Source: Gordonia sp. OPL2 (lineage in GTDB: Bacteria > Actinomycetota > Actinomycetes > Mycobacteriales > Mycobacteriaceae). Taken from it: 64,000 nucleotides of DNA. Below the pieces are notes generated by a model. The model ran no database searches. It was given only the letters and a program-made list of their open reading frames with translations, and had not been told where the DNA came from. Within the stretch, counting starts at the first letter, position 1; the number at the start of each line of letters is the position of its first letter. Position numbers and translations under genes: made by a program. This document shows, one piece after another, positions 15,345-23,748 of this stretch. The stretch lies in contig NZ_RKME01000011.1 in assembly GCF_003797825.1 (NCBI RefSeq), positions 62,001 to 126,000 of the forward strand, written 5' to 3'.

Positions 15345-16955
15345 ATGACGATGCGACGGCCGCGGTGGATCGCGGGGACGGCAGTGGCCGCAGTGGCGGT
15401 GAGCGTGATCGCCGGGTGCGGAGGAACGAGCGGCTCGTCGTCGGGGTCGTCCGACACGATCGTGCTCGGCGAGAGTCAGGAACTCGGCGACTTCAGCCCG
15501 ATCATGGGGTACGGCCAGCAGGGCGTGTCGCCGATCTACGAGGGTCTGCTCCGGCCCGCCGCCGACGGTGACTCACGCGTACCCGACCTGATCCCCGCAC
15601 TCGCCGACGACGCACCGCAGCCGGTGGTCGATCGAGTGTGGCGAGTGCCGCTGCGGGCCGGGGTCACCTTCTCCGACGGCAGCGCCTTCGACTCCGCCGA
15701 TGTCGTCGCCACCTATCGAGCGGTGCGTGACCCCAGGGTCGCGTCGGAGATCTCCACCGATTTCGCGCCGATCGTCGACGTCACGGCCGATGGACCCACG
15801 GCGGTCACCGTGCGCATGAACACCTCGGCCGATCCTTCCCCGTACCTGCTGCTGGGTATCGCGCCGTCGGAGAAGATCGAGGCGAAGCCGGCGGCCGAGT
15901 GGGCGCTGAACACCCGGCCGGTCGGCACCGGCCCCTATCGGCTCGACTCGCTGCAGCCGGACCAGGCCGTGCTGGTCGCACGGGACGACTACCGGGGTGG
16001 CACGCCGCAGGTGACGAGGATCGTCTACAGCTACGTCCCCGACGACAACACGCGTGCCCAGCGGATCACCGCCGACGAGATCGACGGCACCACATTGCCG
16101 CCGAAGCTCGCCCAGAGCCTCGACGGTCGGCCGGGAGTCGATGTGGTCGCCGTGAAGTCGGCCGATTGGCGCGGAGTGTCGCTGCCCTCGGCGAATCCCT
16201 TCACCGCCGACGTCCAGGCGCGCAAGGCCATGAATCTCGGTGTGGACCGAGCCGCCGTCGTCCGTGACGTGCTCGACGGCCGGGGTGAACCGGCAAGCAC
16301 TCCGATCGCCCCGGTGTACGGGCCGGCCTACAACGCCGACGCCCAGTTCGCCTTCGACACAGCACAGGCCGGGCAGATCCTCGACCGCGCGGGATGGCGC
16401 GCGGGCCCCGACGGGGTGCGTGTGCGAGGTACCGATCGCGCGTCGTTCACCCTTCTCTACAACGCCGAGGACACGCTGCGACGGGACCTGGCCGTCGCGT
16501 TCGCCGCCTCGATGAGGCCGTTGGGTGTCGAGGTGAATCCCCGTGGGACCAGCTGGGACGAGATCGACACCCGCCTGAACTCCGACGCCGTGTTGCTGGG
16601 CGGGGGAGCGACGCCGTACAGCATCGACTCGCAGGTGTACGACCCGCTGCACACCCGTGTGGCGGATTCGTCGCCGTACTCCAATCCGGGCGACTTCACC
16701 GCACCCGGGCTCGACGCGCTGCTGGACGAGACCCGCCAGAGCGCGTCCGGTGCAGCCAACGATGCGCGCTACCGCGAGATCCAGACGGTCTACGAAACCG
16801 CGCCGTCGGCGGTGTATCTCGCGTTCCTGCACCACACCTACGCCGTGCGCAGTGACGGCTGGACCTACGACGCACCCATCCTCGAACCCCACTCGCACGG
16901 CGTCGCGTGGGGGCCGTGGTGGAACCTGCCCTCGTGGCGGAGCGACACGCCGTGA
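15345..16955 (+). CDS. ABC transporter substrate-binding lipoprotein, dipeptide/nickel type
   Basis: A 536-aa SBP_bac_5-type binding lipoprotein. Residues 1-25 form a lipoprotein signal ending in a VIAGC lipobox, followed by a Gly/Ser linker. The mature part has the family's WRVPLRAGVTFSDGSAFDSADVVATY and RPVGTGPYRL motifs. It would deliver an oligopeptide, nickel chelate or similar solute to the two permeases encoded next. ATG 15345 is the start that places the signal at the N-terminus. The TGA overlaps the following GTG (GTGA), beginning a chain of four such overlaps; all five genes are evidently one transcript. Confidence 0.9.
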   Translation: MTMRRPRWIAGTAVAAVAVSVIAGCGGTSGSSSGSSDTIVLGESQELGDFSPIMGYGQQGVSPIYEGLLRPAADGDSRVPDLIPALADDAPQPVVDRVWRVPLRAGVTFSDGSAFDSADVVATYRAVRDPRVASEISTDFAPIVDVTADGPTAVTVRMNTSADPSPYLLLGIAPSEKIEAKPAAEWALNTRPVGTGPYRLDSLQPDQAVLVARDDYRGGTPQVTRIVYSYVPDDNTRAQRITADEIDGTTLPPKLAQSLDGRPGVDVVAVKSADWRGVSLPSANPFTADVQARKAMNLGVDRAAVVRDVLDGRGEPASTPIAPVYGPAYNADAQFAFDTAQAGQILDRAGWRAGPDGVRVRGTDRASFTLLYNAEDTLRRDLAVAFAASMRPLGVEVNPRGTSWDEIDTRLNSDAVLLGGGATPYSIDSQVYDPLHTRVADSSPYSNPGDFTAPGLDALLDETRQSASGAANDARYREIQTVYETAPSAVYLAFLHHTYAVRSDGWTYDAPILEPHSHGVAWGPWWNLPSWRSDTP

Positions 16956-17983
16956 CCCTGACCGTGTCGGCGCCGGTGGACACCGGAACCGCCGGCGGTC
17001 GACGATCCCGGCTGCGCCCGGCCGCACGGCTCCTCGGCCGCCGATGCCTCGTCGCCGTCCCGACCGTGGTCCTGGTGTCCCTCGGTGTCTTCGCGATCGC
17101 GGCGGCGTCCCCGTTCGAACCTCTCGCAGCGCATCTCGGTGCCAACTATCAGTCGGCGACCCAGTCGCAGCGCGACGCCGTCCGTGCGGCCTACGACCTC
17201 GATCAGAATTGGTTCCAGGCCTGGCTGAGCTGGTGGGGGCACCTGCTGACCGGGGACCTCGGCTGGTCGACGACTCGCAGTCAACCCGTCTCCGACGTGA
17301 TCGCCGAGCGGCTGCCCTTCACCCTGGGCATGGCATCGGCCGCCTTGCTCAGCGCGGCGGTGATCTCGGTCGTACTCGGTGCGGTCATCGGCATGCGGCG
17401 CGGCGGGTTCCTCGACCGGTGTGTCACCGCGCTGGCCGCGATGCTCGCCGCGACACCACCATTCGTGGTCTCACTGCTGCTGGTGAGTGTCTTCGCGGTG
17501 TCTCTCGGCGCGTTCCCGACATCCGGCGCACGCCGCCCGGGCGATCCGTACACCGTCGAGGGCATCGTGTCCCATGCCGTGCTGCCGTTCATCGCGCTGA
17601 CCGTGTCGATGATCCCGTGGCTGCTGCTGACGATGCGATCTGCCGTGGTCGAGGCGGTGGCGTCGGACGCCGTCCGCGCGGCGCGTGCGAGGGGGATCGG
17701 CGGATGGGTGCTGCTGCGCGGACACGTGGTCGGGGTCTCGGTGTTGCCGACGCTCGCCTTGCTCGGCACGCGACTCCCCGAGCTGATCGCGGGCGCCGCG
17801 ATCGTGGAGACCGTGTTCGGGTGGCCGGGACTCGCACAGGCGCTGGTGGATTCCGCTGTTGCCCTTGACTTCCCGTTGTTGGCGGCGTTGGCCGTGGGTG
17901 CGGCCGTGCTAGTACTCGTCGGCTCCGCGCTCTCCGATGCCGCCGCCGTGTGGCTCGATCCCCGGATCGGGATGACGGCGTGA
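16952..17983 (+). CDS. ABC transporter permease (DppB/NikB type)
   Basis: A 343-aa inner-membrane permease with an N-terminal TM helix (about 30-52), a large loop and five further helices. The order of segments and the EAA-like AARARGIGGWVLLRGHVVGVSVLP match the DppB/OppB half of dipeptide importers, and the C-terminal ETVFGWPGLAQALVDSAVALDFPLL is diagnostic. The GTG start at 16952 overlaps the upstream stop (GTGA). Pairs with the next permease to form the membrane pore. Confidence 0.9.
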   Translation: MTLTVSAPVDTGTAGGRRSRLRPAARLLGRRCLVAVPTVVLVSLGVFAIAAASPFEPLAAHLGANYQSATQSQRDAVRAAYDLDQNWFQAWLSWWGHLLTGDLGWSTTRSQPVSDVIAERLPFTLGMASAALLSAAVISVVLGAVIGMRRGGFLDRCVTALAAMLAATPPFVVSLLLVSVFAVSLGAFPTSGARRPGDPYTVEGIVSHAVLPFIALTVSMIPWLLLTMRSAVVEAVASDAVRAARARGIGGWVLLRGHVVGVSVLPTLALLGTRLPELIAGAAIVETVFGWPGLAQALVDSAVALDFPLLAALAVGAAVLVLVGSALSDAAAVWLDPRIGMTA

Positions 17984-18915
17984 TCGCCCGGCTGCCGACC
18001 GCCCGCTCGACGGACCGCCCGACCACCCGCCCGGCGGACCGCTCGACCACCCGCCCGACGTCCCCGCCCACCGCGCCGACGACCACGCGCCGCGCGACGT
18101 GGATCTTCCGCCTCGGAGTGCTCGCACCCTGGCTGGTGCTGGCCGTCGTCGCCACCATCGCCGTCGGATTGCCACTGCTGGCCGGCGATCAGGCCCCCGA
18201 CTTCGCCGATTCGTTGCGTGGCCCGGGGGCCGACCATCTTCTCGGTACCGACCATTCCGGGTACGACCTCGCCGTGCGGACCGCCCAGGGGCTGCAGATC
18301 TCGCTGGTGATCGCCGCTGCATGCGCGGTGGTGGCGACCTTGCTCGGAGTGGTGATCGGCGTCGGTTCGATCTCGGTCGGCGGCTGGGTCGATGCCGTGG
18401 TCATGCGGGTCGTCGACGGGGTCAACGCGCTACCGCACCTGGTGGTGGGGGTCGTCATCGCCGCGATGTGGCGCGGCGAACCGCTTGCGATCATCGCGTC
18501 GATCGCGCTGACCCATTGGCCCGCGGTCGCGCGGGTGGTGCGCGCCGAACTGCTCGACAACACCTCGGCCGGGTGGGTCGAGACCGCACGGCTGGCCGGC
18601 GCGTCGCGGACCTTCATCGCGACCCAACACCTGTTGCCCGCGGTGATCGGGCAGGCGCTGGTCGCGATGACAGTGCTGCTCCCGCACGCGGTGTGGCACG
18701 AGACGACGCTGTCCTTCCTCGGCGTGGGGTTGTCGCCCGACGAGGCGAGCCTCGGCACACTTCTCGGCCAGGCTCGTGGCGACGTCCTGTCCGGTGCCTG
18801 GTGGACGCTGGCGGTCCCCGGCGTCGCACTCATGATCACGGCTCTGGCATGCGCCGCGGCGGCCTCCTCGCTGCGCCGGACGAGCCTGCCGCCGGCCGGG
18901 GAGGTGTGGCGGTGA
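17980..18915 (+). CDS. ABC transporter permease (DppC/NikC type)
   Basis: A 311-aa DppC-like permease. A Thr/Arg/Pro-rich N-terminal tail (about 5-40) is encoded by a 24-bp period repeat; then a first TM helix, the conserved GPGADHLLGTDHSGYDLAVRTAQGL entry, and five more helices with AARLAGASRTFI-like EAA loop and the HETTLSFLGVGLSPDEASLGTLL end. GTG 17980 overlaps the previous stop by 4 bases. The tail is longer than usual and low in complexity, and is the only odd feature of the gene. Confidence 0.9.
   Translation: MIARLPTARSTDRPTTRPADRSTTRPTSPPTAPTTTRRATWIFRLGVLAPWLVLAVVATIAVGLPLLAGDQAPDFADSLRGPGADHLLGTDHSGYDLAVRTAQGLQISLVIAAACAVVATLLGVVIGVGSISVGGWVDAVVMRVVDGVNALPHLVVGVVIAAMWRGEPLAIIASIALTHWPAVARVVRAELLDNTSAGWVETARLAGASRTFIATQHLLPAVIGQALVAMTVLLPHAVWHETTLSFLGVGLSPDEASLGTLLGQARGDVLSGAWWTLAVPGVALMITALACAAAASSLRRTSLPPAGEVWR
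18012..18057 (+). repeat. Tandem 24-bp-period repeat in permease N-terminus
   Basis: Two 22-base copies at 18012-18033 and 18036-18057 differ at one base (GGACCGCYCGACCACCCGCCCG pattern, Y = C or T). In frame they encode DRPTTRPA and DRSTTRPT. The period is 8 codons, so copy-number change would keep the frame. Confidence 0.7.
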
Positions 18916-19694
18916 CCGGCGCGGATACGGTTCGTCGGTCCGCACCGGCCAGGATCGAGCACCTCACCGTCGACATCACGTCCCGACACCGGTGGCAGCG
19001 GAGACAGGTACGGGTCCTCGACGACGCCGATCTCGCCGTGCCCGCGGGATCGGTCACCGCTCTGGTCGGCGAATCCGGCTGTGGCAAGTCCATGATCGCC
19101 GCGGCGCTGACCGGTCTGCTGCCGCCGGGATCACGGACCGACGGGGCGGTCGTCGTCGGCGACGTGGAACTCGCCGCCGACGACGCGCGCTGGCCGGATG
19201 TGCGTGGACGCCGCATCGGTCTGGTGCCGCAGTCGCCGTCGACCTCGTTCACACCGGTACGGACCCTCGGTTCTCAGCTCGACGAGGTCGTCCGCCGGCT
19301 GCGCGGCCCACGGTCGGCGGCCGAACTCTGCCGCGATGTGCACCTGTCGTCGGCGATCCTCGACCAGTACCCCCATGAGCTCTCCGGTGGAATGGCGCAA
19401 CGTGCCGCCGTCGCCGCGGCGCTGGCGGGCGACCCACCGATCATCGTGGCCGACGAGCCGACGTCGGCGCTCGACAGCGGGCTGGCCGGCGACATCTGGG
19501 AGCTCTTCGCCGCGGCCGCCGCCGACGGTAAGGCCGTTCTCATCATCACCCACGACATCGACACCTTGCGGCACGGGCGATGCGACTCGATCGCGGTGAT
19601 GCGCGCCGGACGGATCGTCGCCGAAGACACCCCCGATGCGTTGCTCGCCGCATCGGATCGCTACGTCGCCGACTTCTTCGAGCCGGTCGTATGA
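18912..19694 (+). CDS. ABC transporter ATP-binding protein (DppD type)
   Basis: A 260-aa ATPase with Walker A GESGCGKS, a Q-loop in IGLVPQSPSTSF, the signature LSGGMAQR, Walker B IIVADEPTSALD and H-loop THD. It powers solute import with the neighbouring ATPase. It is shorter than typical DppD (about 330 aa) and ends without the C-terminal oligopeptide extension that usually carries the CxxxxxC cluster site. GTG 18912 overlaps the previous stop by 4 bases. Confidence 0.88.
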   Translation: MTGADTVRRSAPARIEHLTVDITSRHRWQRRQVRVLDDADLAVPAGSVTALVGESGCGKSMIAAALTGLLPPGSRTDGAVVVGDVELAADDARWPDVRGRRIGLVPQSPSTSFTPVRTLGSQLDEVVRRLRGPRSAAELCRDVHLSSAILDQYPHELSGGMAQRAAVAAALAGDPPIIVADEPTSALDSGLAGDIWELFAAAAADGKAVLIITHDIDTLRHGRCDSIAVMRAGRIVAEDTPDALLAASDRYVADFFEPVV

Positions 19695-20341
19695 GCTACC
19701 ACTCCCGCGCCTCCCACACTCCCGCCCCGACCACACCGGTCTCCGTCGTCGGTCGCGGACTCGAAATGCGCTACGGCGACACCGTGGTGTTCACGGGCGT
19801 CGACGTGACGGTCGCACCGGGGCACATGACCGGTGTGCTCGGCCCGTCGGGCAGCGGAAAGACGACCCTGCTCCGCGTCCTGGCCGGACTGGCCGAACCG
19901 AGCGGTGGAATCGTCGAGCGGCCGACGTTGGCGCCGGGCGCGATGGGCATGCTCGCTCAGGTCCCGCGCACAGTCGCCAACCCACGGTGGCCGCTGCGGC
20001 GGATCATCGCCGAACCCGCCGCCATCGGTCGTCGCCGATGCGAGGTCGAACCGGTCGCCGAGCGTGTCGGACTCGACGTCGCGCTCCTCGATCGCTTCCC
20101 GGCACAGGTCAGCGACGGGCAGTTGCAACGGGCATGTCTGGGGAGGCTGCTCGTCCAGGCGCCCCGGTTCGTCTTCTGCGACGAGCCGACATCGATGCTC
20201 GACCCGGTGTCGGCGCGGATGGTCGTCGACGTGCTGCAACGGCTCGTCGACGACGGCACCGCCATGCTCCTGGTCAGCCACAACCGGCCGTTGATCGAGC
20301 GGCGGTGCGACCGGGTCGTCGAGTTGCGTCGACCGTCATGA
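19691..20341 (+). CDS. ABC transporter ATP-binding protein (DppF type, short)
   Basis: A 216-aa ATPase with Walker A GPSGSGKT, Q-loop (MLAQVPRT), a weakened signature VSDGQLQRA in place of LSGGQ, Walker B FVFCDEPTSMLD and H-loop SHN. ATG 19691 overlaps the preceding stop (ATGA), the fourth such overlap. It is the last gene of the five-gene transporter operon and is followed after 43 bases by a convergent gene. Its N-terminal extension SRASHTPAPTTP is not part of the fold. Confidence 0.87.
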   Translation: MSYHSRASHTPAPTTPVSVVGRGLEMRYGDTVVFTGVDVTVAPGHMTGVLGPSGSGKTTLLRVLAGLAEPSGGIVERPTLAPGAMGMLAQVPRTVANPRWPLRRIIAEPAAIGRRRCEVEPVAERVGLDVALLDRFPAQVSDGQLQRACLGRLLVQAPRFVFCDEPTSMLDPVSARMVVDVLQRLVDDGTAMLLVSHNRPLIERRCDRVVELRRPS

Positions 20342-20384
20342 CGCGGTCACCGCAGGCCGCGGCGTCCGAACGGATCGACGACGG

Positions 20385-21344
20385 TCAGCCGCGACCCAGC
20401 GCGTTCAGGTCTTCCTCGCCGAACTGTTCCTCGAGGGCCTCCGGGGAGTAGTCGAGGTCGATCTCGGCGACCGGACGGCCGCGAGCCGACTCGATGGCAC
20501 TGAGTCGGCGTTGCGCCCGGTCGGCGGCGTAGGCGATGAACTCGTTGTTGTCGAGGCCGAACGGCTGCTCGTCGAACTGCTCGTTGACCCAGTTGATCAT
20601 CCCCAGCGCCAACGGCATGAGCTGTTCCATCCGCTCGGTGACGACCGCCCACATCGTGTCGTCGGCGGCGACGTGCCGACGACACGTGAAGGTGCCCCAA
20701 GCCATGTGACGTCGTTCGTCGTTGCCGATGAACCGGATCAGCTTCTGCATGCCGGGGAAGATGTCGTAGCGGGTGCACACGGTCTGCCAGGCGTGATAGC
20801 CGGTCAGGGCGAGGCTGCCCTCGATGACGTGGTTGTAGGTGACGCTGGCCCGGACCTGATTGCGTGGTGACGGGTCGTGATCGAGTGCGTGCAGCGACGC
20901 AGGCAACTCTTCGTAGAACAGTTGCCGATAGTAGGGGTTGTCCGCGACGAAGGCCTGCAGGTCGCCGGTGAGGCCCACCGAATCCATCCACATCCGGAAG
21001 ACCTGCGTGTGCTTGGCCTCCTCGAAGCAGAACTGCGTCAGGTACATCTCGTCGCCGAAGCGCCCCTCGGCGGCCATCGCGTTCATGAAGGGTTGGATGT
21101 CCTGGGTGACGGCTTCCTCACCGGCGATGAACTGACTCACCAGATAGGTGGTGCTGCGACGCTGCTCGTCGGTGATCTCGGTCCAGTCCAGCGCATCGCG
21201 TCCGAAGTCGATCGCCACCGGATCCCAAAAGCGCGCATTGCCTTTGACGAAGAGCCGCAACGGAAACGAGTCCCAGTTGAGACCTCCGGTGCGCAAGGAG
21301 GCGAAGTCTTCACGTCCCTGGGCTTTGTGTTCGGCGAGAGTCAT
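20385..21344 (-). CDS. R2-like ligand-binding oxidase (R2lox; ribonucleotide-reductase R2 homologue)
   Basis: A 319-aa ferritin-fold di-metal protein. All six ligands and the crosslink pair of the M. tuberculosis R2lox (E68, E101, H104, E167, E202, H205; V71-Y162) can be mapped with a constant offset of 8: Glu76, Glu109, His112, Glu175, Glu210, His213, Val79, Tyr170. R2lox proteins assemble a Mn/Fe centre, bind a long-chain fatty-acid-like ligand and form a Tyr-Val ether crosslink; they do not make deoxyribonucleotides. Motifs seen: [42 protein letters not shown] 21344 fits an AGCAGGTG RBS. It is transcribed toward the convergent ABC operon end. Confidence 0.92.
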   Translation of the reverse strand: MTLAEHKAQGREDFASLRTGGLNWDSFPLRLFVKGNARFWDPVAIDFGRDALDWTEITDEQRRSTTYLVSQFIAGEEAVTQDIQPFMNAMAAEGRFGDEMYLTQFCFEEAKHTQVFRMWMDSVGLTGDLQAFVADNPYYRQLFYEELPASLHALDHDPSPRNQVRASVTYNHVIEGSLALTGYHAWQTVCTRYDIFPGMQKLIRFIGNDERRHMAWGTFTCRRHVAADDTMWAVVTERMEQLMPLALGMINWVNEQFDEQPFGLDNNEFIAYAADRAQRRLSAIESARGRPVAEIDLDYSPEALEEQFGEEDLNALGRG

Positions 21345-21509
21345 CGAGATCACCTGCTGACCATCATGTGGGTGCGATGAATCGACGCTAGTCCGTGCGA
21401 GGACGAAACATCTTGGATTCACCGAACTCTCAGGATCGCGATTTGGTTTCGGCAGTGGGTGCCGCGATGGCCGAGATGTCCGATTCGGCCGGCTTCGGTG
21501 GCGAAATGC

Positions 21510-23573
21510 TCAGCGGGACAACGAACTCGGCCACCACACGCGCTTGCCGATGTCCAGCGTGAGGGCAGGCACCAGCAACGTCCGCACGATGAGTGTGTCC
21601 ACAAGGACACCGAAGGCGACCAGGAACGCGACCTGCGCCAGGAACAACAGCGGGATCACCCCGAGCGCGGCGAACGTGGCGGCGAGGACAACACCGGCCG
21701 ACGTGATAACGCCGCCCGTGGCGGTGAGGCCGCGGATCATGCCCGAGTGCGTGCCGTGCACCTTCGCCTCCTCACGGACGCGGGTCATGAGGAAGATGTT
21801 GTAGTCGATGCCCAGGGCCACGAGGAACACGAACGCGAACAGGGGCACGACGGGATCGGCACCGGCGAAATCGAACGGACCGTTGAACAGCAGGGCCGCG
21901 ACGCCCAGGGTGGTGCCGAACGAGAGCACCGTCGTCGCCAGCAGGATCAGCGGGGCGACGATGCTGCGCAGCAACAGCATCAGGACCGCGAGCACGACCA
22001 GCAGGACGATCGGGATGATCAGGTTGCGGTCGTGGATGGCGGTCGTCCGGGTGTCGAGGTCGATGGCCGTGGTCCCGCCGACCAGCGCATCGGCGCCGTC
22101 GATCGGGTGCACGGCGTCGCGGATGCGGACCACGGTGTCCTGGGCGGCCAACGAGTCGGCGTTGTCGGTGAGCGTCGCCTGAACTGCGACCTTGCCGTCG
22201 ACGACGGCGGGCTGCCCGGCGCGTTCGACGAGCGCGGCGTCGGCGACCCCGTCGACGTCGCGGACGGCGGTCAGCACGGCATCACCCTGGGACTGGTCGG
22301 AGATGATCCAGGTCGGTGAGCCGCTGCCGGCGTCGAAGTGTTTCGCCTGGATCTCGGCACCCTCGACGGAGTCGACCGAGCCGAGGAAGTAGTCGGTCTG
22401 GGCGATGCCGTCGGACTTGAACGTCGGCGCGAAGGCGGCGCCGACCAGCAGGACGATCAGGGTGGCGATCCAGATCGTGCGCGGGCGTGCGGCGACGCGA
22501 TCGGCGATACCCGCCCAGAAGCGGTGAGTACTGCCTGGCTGGACCGAGGACGTGTCGTCGGCGAGCTTGGGGCGCAGCGGCCAGAACGCGGTCCGGCCGA
22601 GCAGGGCGAGTGCTGCCGGGAGGAACGTCATCGAGGCGAGGAAGGAGGCGCCGATACCGATCGCGGCCACCGGGCCCAGGCTGCGATTGGAGTTGAGGTC
22701 GGAGAACAGCAGACACAGCACGCCCAGGATCACGGTGCCGGCCGACGCCGACACGGGCTCGATGGTCGCGCGCCAGGCCGAGCGCAGGGCCGCGTACTTG
22801 TCGTCGACGGTCGTGAGCTCCTCGCGGAATCGGGAGACGAGTAGCAGGGCGTAGTCGGTCGCCGCGCCGAACACCAGGATGAACAGGATGCCCTGGCTCT
22901 GGCCGTTGAGTTCGAGGACGTCGTTGTCGGCGAGCAGATAGACCAGGCCCGACGCCAGGCCGAGGGCGAACACCGCGGAGATGATCACCACGAACGGCAG
23001 GATCGGACTCCGGTAGACCACGATCAGGATCAGGATGACCACGGACCCGGCGACGAGCAGGAGCAGTCCGTCGATGCCGCTGAAGGCCTCGCCGAGATCG
23101 GCGATCTGACCGGCCGGACCGGTCACCTTCACTGTGAGGCCGTCCGGCGGCGAGCGCAGTGCGTCGCGCAGATTCTCGACGGTGTCCGCCGGCTCACCCG
23201 CCGACGAGATCGGGATGAACATCTGCGCGGCCTGCCCGTCTTGGGACGGAATGGGTGGCGAGAACTGATCGGCGAAGCCCTCGGTCCCCGCGAGCGGGCC
23301 GGTCGCCTCGGTGAGGAACGCCGTGTCGGCGGGGGTCAGTCCCGACGGGCGCTCGGCGATGACGACGGCGGGCACGCTGTCGGTGTCCGAGAATCCGTCG
23401 AGCATGTTGTTGACCTCGGTCGATTCGGCCGACGCCGGCAGGAATGCGCTGTTGTCGTTGGTGGCGACCCCCGACAGCTTGCCGGCGAACGGGCCGGTGA
23501 TGCCACCGACGACGATCCAGACGAGCAGGAGCAGGGCGGGGAGCAGCCAGCGCAAGCGGGGCGTCGATGCCAT
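21510..23573 (-). CDS. MMPL/RND-family transporter
   Basis: A 687-aa inner-membrane RND-like exporter. An N-terminal TM (10-30), a large extracytoplasmic loop, TM2-6 with TDYALLLVSRFREEL, a second loop, and TM8-12 with GIDYNIFLMTRVREEA give the two-fold pseudo-symmetry of the family. The Asp-Tyr pairs in TM4 and TM10 are the proton-relay position known from MmpL3. It is the short actinobacterial MMPL type, without a cytoplasmic tail. It diverges from the alcohol dehydrogenase gene; the 175-bp spacer has a CGAGCG-n10-CGCTCG inverted repeat near its start and a 20-bp palindrome. Lipid, polyketide or drug export are all possible. Confidence 0.88.
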   Translation of the reverse strand: MASTPRLRWLLPALLLLVWIVVGGITGPFAGKLSGVATNDNSAFLPASAESTEVNNMLDGFSDTDSVPAVVIAERPSGLTPADTAFLTEATGPLAGTEGFADQFSPPIPSQDGQAAQMFIPISSAGEPADTVENLRDALRSPPDGLTVKVTGPAGQIADLGEAFSGIDGLLLLVAGSVVILILIVVYRSPILPFVVIISAVFALGLASGLVYLLADNDVLELNGQSQGILFILVFGAATDYALLLVSRFREELTTVDDKYAALRSAWRATIEPVSASAGTVILGVLCLLFSDLNSNRSLGPVAAIGIGASFLASMTFLPAALALLGRTAFWPLRPKLADDTSSVQPGSTHRFWAGIADRVAARPRTIWIATLIVLLVGAAFAPTFKSDGIAQTDYFLGSVDSVEGAEIQAKHFDAGSGSPTWIISDQSQGDAVLTAVRDVDGVADAALVERAGQPAVVDGKVAVQATLTDNADSLAAQDTVVRIRDAVHPIDGADALVGGTTAIDLDTRTTAIHDRNLIIPIVLLVVLAVLMLLLRSIVAPLILLATTVLSFGTTLGVAALLFNGPFDFAGADPVVPLFAFVFLVALGIDYNIFLMTRVREEAKVHGTHSGMIRGLTATGGVITSAGVVLAATFAALGVIPLLFLAQVAFLVAFGVLVDTLIVRTLLVPALTLDIGKRVWWPSSLSR

Positions 23574-23674
23574 GAAGCCATCTTGACACGAGCGTATGGT
23601 CGGTCGCTCGGCCGGAGGTGCCGGGATTGTCGGAGTCGGATCCGCACGGTGACGGCGACGGGATTTCTCATTTC

Positions 23675-23694
23675 ATATGCACACGTGTGCATAT
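23675..23694. promoter_or_regulatory. 20-bp perfect palindrome, candidate operator
   Basis: ATATGCACACGTGTGCATAT reads the same on both strands without a spacer. It lies 55-74 bases upstream of the alcohol dehydrogenase ATG, in the divergent spacer with the MMPL gene. Length and symmetry suit a homodimeric regulator (GntR, TetR or MarR type). Confidence 0.6.
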
Positions 23695-23748
23695 CAGGCG
23701 ACGATGTGAGTCAGATCTCCGTTGCCGTCAACAGAAAGGTGCACAGGG

